From positions 62,001-126,000 of the forward strand of contig JBEKYC010000008.1 of assembly GCA_049511415.1 (NCBI GenBank): a stretch of DNA of 64,000 bases, given 5' to 3'. The translations under genes and the position numbers were made by a program. The stretch's first letter is position 1. The number at the start of each line of letters is the position of its first letter. Source of the stretch: Bog-159 sp049511415 (GTDB taxonomy: Bacteria; Acidobacteriota; Terriglobia; Bryobacterales; Bryobacteraceae). The notes beneath the pieces are model-generated. The model saw nothing but the letters and a program-made list of their open reading frames with translations. It did no database searches and had not been told where the DNA came from. This document shows positions 25,846 through 33,963 of the stretch, piece by piece.

Positions 25846-27417
25846 ATGCACCGCGCCGAAATGTTCCGTCGCCTGCACGGTCATACGGGTCCTTGGGACT
25901 TGATCGTGGTGGGAGGCGGCGCCACGGGCGTCGGCGTAGCCCTGGATGCCGCTGCACGCGGCTATAGCGTGCTGTTGCTCGAGCAAAGCGACTTCGGAAA
26001 GGGCACGTCCAGCCGCAGCACAAAGCTGGTGCATGGCGGTGTCCGCTATCTTGAGCAGGGGAATCTTTCGCTGGTCATGGAGGCGCTACACGAGCGCGGT
26101 CTGCTGCTGCGCAACGCGCCCCATCTGGTGCACGACCGCGCGTTTGTCGTCCCGAATTATGATTGGTGGGAAGCGCCGTTTTATGGGCTGGGCCTGAAAG
26201 TTTATAATCTCCTCGCCGGCAAATACGGCTTCGGTTCGTCGCGCATTCTCTCCAAAGAAGAAACTCTGGAACGGTTGCCCACCATCAAGACCGACGGATT
26301 GCGTGGCGGCGTGGTCTACTTTGACGGCCAGTTCGACGATTCACGCCTGCTGATCCATATGGTTGCCACCGCCGGCGAGCGAGGCGCCACGCTTCTGAAT
26401 TACGTTGCGGTAACGGGCTTGACCAAGGACGCCGATGGCTTCGTCAATGGCGTCGAAGCCCGCGATGTGGAAACCGGTGCGGGCTTCCACGCGCAGGCGG
26501 CCGTGGTCATCAACGCCACGGGCCCTTTCAGCGATCGCCTGCGCCTGCAGGCCGATCCAGCGGCGGCGCCCATCATCGCGCCCAGTCAGGGAATCCACCT
26601 GGTCTTCGACCGCTCCTTCCTCCCCGGCGATAGCGCCATCATGGTGCCGCACACCAGCGACGGTCGCGTTATGTTCGCTATCCCGTGGCACGGACACACG
26701 CTGATCGGCACCACGGATACGCCCGTTACCGAAGCGCCCCTGGAACCGGTGGCAATGGAACAGGAGATCGAGTTCATTCTAGAGACCGCGTCGCTATACC
26801 TCGCCCGTAAGCCCACGCGCGAAGATATCCTGAGCGTCTTCGCCGGCATCCGTCCCCTGGTAAAGTCCGGCGGAGCCGGCTCTAGTGCGGCCCTATCCCG
26901 TGACCACACCATCCACATCGATCAGTCCGGGCTCCTGACGATTTGCGGCGGTAAGTGGACCACTTATCGGCACATGGCCGAGGATGCGGTGAACCAGGCC
27001 GCCACGTTGGCCCGCTTACCGGAACGAACCTGCGTCACGGAAGACTTGCGGCTCTATGGCTATCACGAGAACGCCGCGGCGTTCGGTCACTTGCGCGTAT
27101 ATGGCGCGGACGCGCCCCGCATCCAGGAGTTAATGCGTGCGAAACCCGCGCTCGCCGAACCAATCGATCCAGCCCTGCCATATACGGGCGCCGAAGCCGT
27201 CTGGGCTGTAAGATACGAAATGGCGCGCACCGCGGAAGACGTCCTGGCGCGGCGAACTCGCGCATTGTTCCTGAATGCCCGTGCCGCGATTCGCATGGCG
27301 CCGCGCGTGGCCGCCTTGATATCCCATGAGTTGCACCTTGGTGACGCATGGCAAGCAGAGCAGGTCCGGAGCTTCGAGGCAATTGCCTGCAATTATCTTC
27401 CCGGACTCGCATCATGA
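25846..27417 (+). CDS. glpD: FAD-dependent glycerol-3-phosphate dehydrogenase
   Basis: 523 aa, normal for GlpD. The dinucleotide fold is DLIVVGGGATGVGVALDAAARG; the GlpD signature STKLVHGGVRYLEQG, IGTTDTP and ICGGKWTTYRHMAEDA are all intact. It oxidises sn-glycerol-3-phosphate to dihydroxyacetone phosphate and passes electrons to quinone at the inner membrane. The C-terminal DAO_C domain (about 395-510) is complete. Together with the exported phosphodiesterase upstream it suggests growth on phospholipid-derived glycerol phosphate. No glycerol facilitator or kinase is in view. Confidence 0.93.
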   Translation: MHRAEMFRRLHGHTGPWDLIVVGGGATGVGVALDAAARGYSVLLLEQSDFGKGTSSRSTKLVHGGVRYLEQGNLSLVMEALHERGLLLRNAPHLVHDRAFVVPNYDWWEAPFYGLGLKVYNLLAGKYGFGSSRILSKEETLERLPTIKTDGLRGGVVYFDGQFDDSRLLIHMVATAGERGATLLNYVAVTGLTKDADGFVNGVEARDVETGAGFHAQAAVVINATGPFSDRLRLQADPAAAPIIAPSQGIHLVFDRSFLPGDSAIMVPHTSDGRVMFAIPWHGHTLIGTTDTPVTEAPLEPVAMEQEIEFILETASLYLARKPTREDILSVFAGIRPLVKSGGAGSSAALSRDHTIHIDQSGLLTICGGKWTTYRHMAEDAVNQAATLARLPERTCVTEDLRLYGYHENAAAFGHLRVYGADAPRIQELMRAKPALAEPIDPALPYTGAEAVWAVRYEMARTAEDVLARRTRALFLNARAAIRMAPRVAALISHELHLGDAWQAEQVRSFEAIACNYLPGLAS

Positions 27418-27688
27418 TGCCGCGGAGGTGATTCCCACGAATTAGCGCGGCAAACCAGAATCGGCCGCACCAGCTCCGGCGACGACGTAGTGGAAGAGTG
27501 GACTACGAAAAGCGGGTTTCCCACTTTCCTACCACCTTCTCCCGTGCCTCCATGAAAACAAGCTGCCGAATGTGTCGGCGCGAAAAAGGGGACATTTCTA
27601 TCTCTGAATTTGACACATTACATTTCTGAACCTTGAACCTTCCCGAACCTTGACTCAGTTACACTCCTGTGATAATTCTAATACCGAT
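27418..27688 (+). other. Intergenic patch with REP-like motif
   Basis: No gene seen. A 7-bp inverted repeat TGCCGCG/CGCGGCA (27418-27424, 27446-27452) follows glpD. At 27583-27596 lies AAAAAGGGGACATT, a sequence that I associate with palindromes mobilised by REP-type (RAYT) transposases. The DNA is visibly AT-richer than the flanking genes. Confidence 0.4.
27677..27682 (+). promoter_or_regulatory. Possible -10 of the beta-helix gene
   Basis: TCTAAT ends 6 nt before the ATG at 27689; GATAAT at 27671-27676 is an alternative. TTGACT at 27650 could be a -35. Confidence 0.3.
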
Positions 27689-29464
27689 ATGAGCATAATA
27701 TTCCGTTCGGTGGTTGCTCTCGTCCTACTTGGCTGTTCCGCTTCCGCGGCGCAAAACACAATACAAGGCTTGGATCCAGGCAAGTACTTCTACTACGTGT
27801 TCAGGTCGCTGACGAACCCTGACCACCCCAAGGAGGCGGCATACTTCGGGAATGTCTACGCGAAAATGAACAAACTGAACGAGGGTGATGTTAGCCTCTT
27901 GCAGGCAAGTGCAACCGAGTTTGTCGCCGCCGCGGCACAGGTTTATGCGGGACTGCGACTCGGCGCACGCGACGAAGACGGCCAAACAACCCATGCGTGC
28001 AACGTAGTTTTCCTCGACCAGGTCCAGAACATCGGAAGCCACCTAATGGCCGCACTGTCACCCGACGCAGCCGGGCGCATCCGGGCGAGTATGGGAGCCG
28101 CCGGTTCCGTAACGCCGAAGCCGACAGATGCGGACCTTACGCAGTGCGCCAGTTCCTTGCCCGCAGCCGAGGCCACGGAGCAGACCGGCAGGCTATCGCC
28201 CCAAGACCTTGCGCTGCCCTCCCAATTCACGCAGTGCATATGCCCGCCAGGGACTTCAAAGTGTACGAGTGCCTCAACCTGTCCCCTCGCCGCAGGAACC
28301 TACGACATCAACGGCTCAAGTACGTATCCGATCGTTTGGGCTGGGCGCAGCAGTATCACTGTCGAGGGATCCGCCGACCCAAACAATCCCACAATCCTCG
28401 AACGGACGGCCCCGTATCCCACTCAGATCGCGGGCGTGGTACAAGGGTTCTCCAACGTGACCTTCTCATGGCTGAGCTTCCTTGGCAACGCGGCGACCAT
28501 GCCGGCGGGGTCCTATAACGGAAACTACTTCGACCTGGATCTAGAAGAGGGCAGCCTAACGGGTAGCTTGGAATACGACGGCGTAGAATACTGTAGCCCT
28601 TTCTCCTGCACACCGGAGTACGTGAAATATACCTCGGTTGAGAACTGCACCTTCTATTTTCCGCCGGCGATTGCAGTCTACACGAATTATGACTCGAACG
28701 TGAATGGAAATTGGTTTTATTTCGACTATGAGTCCTCCTGTAATTGCAATGGGACGGCCGCCATTTGGGCATGGAGCAATTTTCCCTGGGATCCGCAAAG
28801 CACGGGCATTCAATTCGAGAATAATCAGGTCTACAACAGCGGAGGCGGGGCGGTCGGCCTCAACGGCGCAAGCTCTGTTACCATTCAGGGAAACGTCATC
28901 GCGGGCAGCAACCTTTTCAACCACTTCGGCGGAGGTGGGCAGATTGGAGTGACCGAGCAGTTTCCGACCTATACAGGAACCGGCTGGTCTGGCCCGCAGA
29001 CAGTCACCTACGTCCCGCAAAGCGTGACCGTCGCTAACAACAATCTTAACGGCGAGGGCCCATATGGGACCGTCGTCCCAAATTCCTACGGGACTGAGCT
29101 CTGGGGAGACGGCTACACGATCAGTGGGAACACGATCGAAAACCACGCACTGGTTGGGCTGCTTACATTCGACATGAGCAGCGGCAACATAACAGGCAAC
29201 ACAATTGAGAACAACGGCGGAGACGGTATTCAATTGCAGGACACCACCACTCCGCTCGGTAGCAATCCAGCACCTCAGTGTCCGCCGGCGGCCAACCCCT
29301 TGTTCCAGATAACCAGCAACACAATTGAAAACAATAACTCGTATGCTGTTGAGGGTATCATGAACAAGTGCACCAGCCCCAATACATACCCGAACGCCAA
29401 CGATATAGTCTTTTCGGGAAACACGATATCCGGAAACAAGTACAACACCGAATACTATCACTAG
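27689..29464 (+). CDS. Secreted right-handed parallel beta-helix protein
   Basis: 591 aa from ATG at 27689 (a TTG at 27650 is in frame but would spoil the signal). Signal at 1-20 with LLGC that could be a weak lipobox. Residues about 25-190 have an alpha-helical look; a Cys-rich link (CICPPG...C...C, about 192-208) follows; the rest is Asn/Gly/Thr-rich with repeated FxxNxI, SGNTI and GNTIENN rungs typical of PbH1 repeats. No catalytic set of a known pectate lyase is obvious, so polysaccharide binding or lyase activity is a guess. Base composition and ATA/AAT codon use differ from neighbours, suggesting acquisition. No homologous gene partner nearby. Confidence 0.75.
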   Translation: MSIIFRSVVALVLLGCSASAAQNTIQGLDPGKYFYYVFRSLTNPDHPKEAAYFGNVYAKMNKLNEGDVSLLQASATEFVAAAAQVYAGLRLGARDEDGQTTHACNVVFLDQVQNIGSHLMAALSPDAAGRIRASMGAAGSVTPKPTDADLTQCASSLPAAEATEQTGRLSPQDLALPSQFTQCICPPGTSKCTSASTCPLAAGTYDINGSSTYPIVWAGRSSITVEGSADPNNPTILERTAPYPTQIAGVVQGFSNVTFSWLSFLGNAATMPAGSYNGNYFDLDLEEGSLTGSLEYDGVEYCSPFSCTPEYVKYTSVENCTFYFPPAIAVYTNYDSNVNGNWFYFDYESSCNCNGTAAIWAWSNFPWDPQSTGIQFENNQVYNSGGGAVGLNGASSVTIQGNVIAGSNLFNHFGGGGQIGVTEQFPTYTGTGWSGPQTVTYVPQSVTVANNNLNGEGPYGTVVPNSYGTELWGDGYTISGNTIENHALVGLLTFDMSSGNITGNTIENNGGDGIQLQDTTTPLGSNPAPQCPPAANPLFQITSNTIENNNSYAVEGIMNKCTSPNTYPNANDIVFSGNTISGNKYNTEYYH

Positions 29465-29469
29465 CCAAT

Positions 29470-29504
29470 CGGCACGATGCCCGAAGCGGGCGGCTCTCGT
29501 GCCG
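29470..29504 (+). terminator. Nested stem-loop after the beta-helix gene
   Basis: Outer 8-bp stem CGGCACGA/TCGTGCCG encloses an inner 5-bp hairpin GCCCG-AAG-CGGGC. It begins 5 nt after the stop codon. No T-run follows. Confidence 0.5.
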
Positions 29505-29723
29505 CGGTTACCAGCCGCGGCCGCCGTTCGAGAACGGGCACATCGGACTCATCGCCATCGCGCTGTTGCTGGACGATCGCCGAAGAGAAGCGAATGGTTC
29601 GAGCGCGTGCTCCGGGCGCCCATAGCCGCCTATTGCTCCCGCGCTTGCCCTGATGCTCTTCTGCATTGAACTGCTTGGTGTGATCGACGAGCGCATCATT
29701 CGTCTACTTCCACTTCTAGCGGC

Positions 29724-29732
29724 TATTATAAA
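29724..29732 (+). promoter_or_regulatory. -10 region of the MR/MLE gene
   Basis: Overlapping TATTAT (29724-29729) and TATAAA (29727-29732), 9-12 nt before the ATG at 29742. Confidence 0.35.
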
Positions 29733-29741
29733 ATCACCACC

Positions 29742-30914
29742 ATGAGAATCACCGCTATCGATACATACATCGCCGGCAATCCCTGGAAGAACTGGGTATT
29801 CGCCAAAGTGTCCACTGACGAAGGCATTCACGGTGTGGGCGAGGGCACGCTGAATTACTTCGCCAAGACCGTGGAGACCGCCATCCACGAACTGACGCCG
29901 CTGGTGATCGGCATGGACCCGTTCCAGGTAGAGACCATCTCCCAGCGCCTGATTCGCGACGTCTACACGGAAGGCGCGCAGATTCACATGTGCGCCGTCG
30001 CCGCTATCGAGATTGCGCTTTGGGACATCATCGGCAAGGCCTGTAATCAGCCCGTCTATAACCTGTGGGGCGGGCAATGCCATGAGAAGCTGCGCGCGTA
30101 CGCCAACGGCTGGTACCGCGGCCCGCGCACTCCCGAGAGTTTCGCCGAAAAGGCCAAAATCGTTGCGGCCCGGGGATACACCGCGCTTAAGTTCGATCCC
30201 TTCGGCTCCAGTTGGCGCCTCCTCTCGCGCTACGATTTCGATCTCGCCGTCGATATTATCCGCGCGGTGCGCGATGCCGTTGGCCCCTCGGTGGATCTGC
30301 TGATCGAAGCGCATTCCCGCTTCAATGTGGCCACTGCCGTGGAGTTCGCCGAGGCCATCCACCAGTTCCGGCCCGCGTGGTTCGAGGAGCCGGTGCCGCA
30401 TACCAACATTCCAGCCATGGTGGAAGTCGCGCGGCGCAGCCCGGTGCCCATCGCCACCGGCGAGAGCCTCTCCAACAAGCAGCAGTTTGCCGAATTACTT
30501 CAGCACGGAACGGTGAGCATCCTGCAGCCCGAGCCGCTGAATCTGGGTGGACTGTTCGCCGCGCGCAAAATCGCGGACATGGTGGACGCGCACTACGGCA
30601 TGATCGCGCCGCACAGCGCGCAAGGTCCCGTCTGTTCGGCCGCCTGCGTGCAATTGAACGCCTCGCTGCCGAACTTTTTCATCCACGAATTGTTCGATGA
30701 ATTCAATGAGCCGTGGGAGCGCGAGATTGTGACGCATGCGGTCCATCAGGTGGATGGTTACATTGCCGTGACGGACCGGCCGGGGATCGGCATCGATCTG
30801 AACGTTGACGAGATCTTGAAGCACCCCTACCAACAGGAGAACTATCTGCCGCTGTTCAAGCCGGGTTGGGAGAAGCGGGAACCGGTGCGAGCCGCGCAGG
30901 GCAAAGGCGCGTGA
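29742..30914 (+). CDS. Mandelate racemase/muconate lactonizing (enolase superfamily) enzyme
   Basis: 390 aa. The N-terminal capping domain and TIM barrel are complete. Candidate catalytic residues are K150 and D152 in LKFDPFG, metal ligands E189 (LIEAHSR), E215/E216 (FEEPVPH) and E241 (TGES), and His in APHSAQG. The subgroup resembles acid-sugar dehydratases such as galactonate or mannonate dehydratase, but KxD with EAHSR does not let me choose a substrate. The last 20 codons overlap the convergent addA gene by 59 nt. It is a lone gene with no kinase or aldolase of an acid-sugar pathway beside it. Confidence 0.88.
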   Translation: MRITAIDTYIAGNPWKNWVFAKVSTDEGIHGVGEGTLNYFAKTVETAIHELTPLVIGMDPFQVETISQRLIRDVYTEGAQIHMCAVAAIEIALWDIIGKACNQPVYNLWGGQCHEKLRAYANGWYRGPRTPESFAEKAKIVAARGYTALKFDPFGSSWRLLSRYDFDLAVDIIRAVRDAVGPSVDLLIEAHSRFNVATAVEFAEAIHQFRPAWFEEPVPHTNIPAMVEVARRSPVPIATGESLSNKQQFAELLQHGTVSILQPEPLNLGGLFAARKIADMVDAHYGMIAPHSAQGPVCSAACVQLNASLPNFFIHELFDEFNEPWEREIVTHAVHQVDGYIAVTDRPGIGIDLNVDEILKHPYQQENYLPLFKPGWEKREPVRAAQGKGA

Positions 30915-33900
30915 AATGCGGACACGTGCGGCAGTGCTCGCCTTCGCGTAGTGGAAAATCCTGGCGATCCTGCGCTTCGCGGAATTCCCGCACCACCAGT
31001 TCAGGCGCGTCGAATAGCGAGGGCCGCACGTCCACTGGAATGGTGGTGTTCGAGCGTAGGAAACAGAGGTAGGCTTCGTCCGGCGCGCGCCCGGTGAGGC
31101 GCTCCAGAGCCAGCGCATACAGGCGCAACTGCAGTTCGTAAGGCCCAGCTTCGGCGCCGCGGTCGGTTTTGTAATCCACCAAAACGAGCTTGCCGCGATC
31201 TTCAAACCACAAATCGATCTGGCCGCGGAGGACTACATCTTCCACTTCCATCAGGAAATCGAACTCGCGTTCCACCTCGGTGGCCGCGGCAGCGCGCTTG
31301 CCTAGAGGGCTCTTGCGGAATGTATCGGCCAATCGCTCGGCTTCGGAATCGATCGCTTCAACGGACATCCCCGCGAGTAGCGCGTGCACCTGTGCGCCTA
31401 AATTAACCGCATTGCCGCGGCGCGGCTGAGCGTCGAATCCCAGATACCGGGACAAATAATACCGCCGCGGGCATTCGGCGAACTGGACCACGGAAGTGAT
31501 GGTGGCTTGCGAATCGTGCTGCTCGGCCGCAACTGGGCGATCGAGCATCTGCGCGGCAACCGCCGCTGCATCGCCCACCCGCGGCGCGGACCGTTCCAAC
31601 GGCGCATCGGCCGGGCGCACCGGCAGGGTGTCCGCCACGCGGGCGGCCCAGTTCTGCGGCTTTTTCCCGCTCAGCGAAAACGAGAGCACTAGGTGTTCTT
31701 CGGCGCGCGTCATGGCCACATAGAGCAAGCGGTGGCCTTCCTCCATCTCGCCCTTTTTGATCTCGTCCTTGACCGCGCGATGGAACGAATCGCTCTTGTC
31801 TTTGCCGCCCAACGGATGCCGCCAGTTTGCCCCCAGGCCGATACGCGGCGAGAACGAGAGTGCCCCCGGATTCGAGTCGATGCCCTTTTGCATGGCCACC
31901 AGAAACACCACCGGGAACTCCAATCCCTTGGCGGTATGCACGGTCATGATCTTCACCGCGTTCGCCGCATCCTCCGGTGGCGCGTCCGGTTCGCGCGGCT
32001 GCGATTTCCGTACCAGCTCCATTTCGTCGACGAATTCAGCCAAAGTCTGCCGTGCGCTCGCCGCGCGCGCCTGCGCCACGAACTTCTCCATATTGGCCGC
32101 GCCGCGCGGACCGTCCGGGGCCTGGTAGCCGCATTCGTCGATAGCGCGCAACAGCAACTGATCGATACCGGTGTAGTCGCGCCTGCCGCGCCAGCGCGCC
32201 AGTTGATCGCGGAATCGCGCCAGATTCGCCGCGTCTTCAGCCGAAAAAGCCCCCAGATCCTCCTCCGTCAACTGCTCCACCGCACGGCCCAGATTGCCCG
32301 GTATCTTTAGCCGCAGCAGGGCTTCGTCGGAGACCGCCACGTACGGCGACCGCAACACGGCCGCCATGCTGATCTCATCCCGCGGATTCGTTACCACCCG
32401 CAACAGATGTATTAAGTCCACAACCTCGCGCGACTCGTAGAAGCCCTTGCCGCGGTTCACCACGTAGGGAATGCCGCACTCGTCGAACGCGCGCGTGAAA
32501 TCCGCCAGCACTTCGGAATTGCGCACCAGCACGGCGAAGTCGCGGAATTCGGCGGCCCCTTTGCACAGGCCCAGCTTGCCTTCCAACTGCAAAATGCGCC
32601 CGGCAACCTGCCGCGCTTCCATCTCAGGCGTGTCGGCAGCCAGCACATCGACGCACGGCTCCGCTTTCTCCGCGAAACTCTTGCCCGCCACTAACGGCCG
32701 CGCCACCACGCCCTGGGCGCCATCCGTGACGGTCTCGACCGCGCGCAGAATCTCCGGCCGGCTGCGGAAGTTTTCGATCAATTCCACCAGCCGCCCTCCG
32801 CCGCGCTCCACGGCATCGCGATAGTCCCGGAAAACATCCGGGTCGGCGTGCCGGAAACCGTAGATCGACTGGTTGATGTCGCCGACCGCGTAGAAGCGAT
32901 TCGGCCTGCGCAGCAAATCGAGCAGCGATGCCTGCAGCCCGTTGGTGTCCTGCAGTTCGTCCATCAGGATCTGATCGAACTGGCTGCGCACCCGCTGCCG
33001 GACGTCGTCATGCTCCCGCAGAAGCCGCACGGCATATTCTTCGAGGTCCGCATAATCGAGCGCCGCGAGTTGTCCTTTGTGCGCGCCATAGAGACGATCG
33101 AAGCGAGTGAATAGAGCGACGAGCGTAGTACGCTCGGCGGCATAATGTTCGCTAATGAGCGCGTATTCCAGCGCGGGCAGCAGTTCGTTCTTGAGTCTCT
33201 TGAACACATCGCACGCGCTGTCTCCGCGCTTCAGCTTGTTCAAGTTACAGGTGAACGAGCCAATCGCTCGCAAGGCCGCTTCAGGTCCCTGCGGCAAGGA
33301 CCGCTCGATCCGTTCCACCCAATCCTGCGCCTCCTGCAGATATGCCAATTGTTCGAATTTCCAGGTGCGGGGACTGAGACTCCGCGCCTCTGCCAGCGCG
33401 GCAGCTAGCTCGGGCCTTGGCGGCTTGGCAAATCCGCTTAGCTCGTCGACGCGCCTTCCAGCCGCGCGGATCGCATCATAGACACCCAGCACCTCGGATC
33501 CCGTGTCGATCGCGGCCAGCCCACGCATCAAGGCCCGTGCACGATCGGGATCCTCCCGGAACAGCCCATCCAGCGCCTGGTTCACGCATTCTCTCTGCGC
33601 GCGCAGTGATTCCCTTTCGTCCAGCACGCGAAAATCAGGATCGACCCCGGCGAAGATGGCGTGTTCCTTCAACAGGCGCGTGCAAAATCCATCCACCGTG
33701 GAAACGTAAGCACGCGGCAGCTTCGCGCGGATATCGGGACGATTTTGAAACGCTTGCGCCAGCCTCTCGCGCATGTTGTTGGCGGCCTTGTCGGTGAAGG
33801 TGATCGTCAGAATCCGCAGCGGGTCCACGCCGCTTTCCACCAGGTTGACGAAATATTGCACCAACACGGTGGTCTTCCCCGAACCCGGGCCTGCCACCAC

Positions 33901-33963
33901 GCAAGTGTCCCGCGGCGCCGTCTCAACCTTGACGGCCTGCTGCTGGCGAGCCGTCAATCCCAA
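30856..33963 (-). CDS. addA: AddA-type helicase-nuclease subunit
   Basis: 1035 aa from TTG at 33963, with AGGAG 7 nt upstream inside the end of addB; TTG at 33957 (TTGA overlap) is an alternative. UvrD-type motifs are complete: GPGSGKT, ITFTDKAANNMRERL, MDELQD, VGDINQSIYGFR, VHTAKGLEFP and YVAMTRAEEHL. The C-terminal PD-(D/E)XK nuclease has LVLVDYKTD. Four cysteines, AECPRRYYL and CRTCPHFTRLC, bracket the nuclease, a pattern known for iron-sulfur clusters in AddB but not in classical AddA. It resects double-strand ends for RecA loading. Its 3' end overlaps the convergent MR/MLE gene. Confidence 0.9.
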   Translation of the reverse strand: MGLTARQQQAVKVETAPRDTCVVAGPGSGKTTVLVQYFVNLVESGVDPLRILTITFTDKAANNMRERLAQAFQNRPDIRAKLPRAYVSTVDGFCTRLLKEHAIFAGVDPDFRVLDERESLRAQRECVNQALDGLFREDPDRARALMRGLAAIDTGSEVLGVYDAIRAAGRRVDELSGFAKPPRPELAAALAEARSLSPRTWKFEQLAYLQEAQDWVERIERSLPQGPEAALRAIGSFTCNLNKLKRGDSACDVFKRLKNELLPALEYALISEHYAAERTTLVALFTRFDRLYGAHKGQLAALDYADLEEYAVRLLREHDDVRQRVRSQFDQILMDELQDTNGLQASLLDLLRRPNRFYAVGDINQSIYGFRHADPDVFRDYRDAVERGGGRLVELIENFRSRPEILRAVETVTDGAQGVVARPLVAGKSFAEKAEPCVDVLAADTPEMEARQVAGRILQLEGKLGLCKGAAEFRDFAVLVRNSEVLADFTRAFDECGIPYVVNRGKGFYESREVVDLIHLLRVVTNPRDEISMAAVLRSPYVAVSDEALLRLKIPGNLGRAVEQLTEEDLGAFSAEDAANLARFRDQLARWRGRRDYTGIDQLLLRAIDECGYQAPDGPRGAANMEKFVAQARAASARQTLAEFVDEMELVRKSQPREPDAPPEDAANAVKIMTVHTAKGLEFPVVFLVAMQKGIDSNPGALSFSPRIGLGANWRHPLGGKDKSDSFHRAVKDEIKKGEMEEGHRLLYVAMTRAEEHLVLSFSLSGKKPQNWAARVADTLPVRPADAPLERSAPRVGDAAAVAAQMLDRPVAAEQHDSQATITSVVQFAECPRRYYLSRYLGFDAQPRRGNAVNLGAQVHALLAGMSVEAIDSEAERLADTFRKSPLGKRAAAATEVEREFDFLMEVEDVVLRGQIDLWFEDRGKLVLVDYKTDRGAEAGPYELQLRLYALALERLTGRAPDEAYLCFLRSNTTIPVDVRPSLFDAPELVVREFREAQDRQDFPLREGEHCRTCPHFTRLCPARLAPVPASPNPA

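Larger units (their letters stand above)
29465..29741 (+). other. Intergenic region after the beta-helix gene
   Basis: Contains the nested hairpin at 29470-29504 and, at the far end, the promoter of the MR/MLE gene. Short frames encode Leu/Ile-rich peptides but none is recognisable. Confidence 0.4.

Noticed and set aside
29508..29741. Possible small membrane protein gene upstream of the MR/MLE gene (Leu/Ile-rich frames)
   Set aside because: Frames are broken by stops, with no ribosome site or recognisable family; might be decayed sequence at most.
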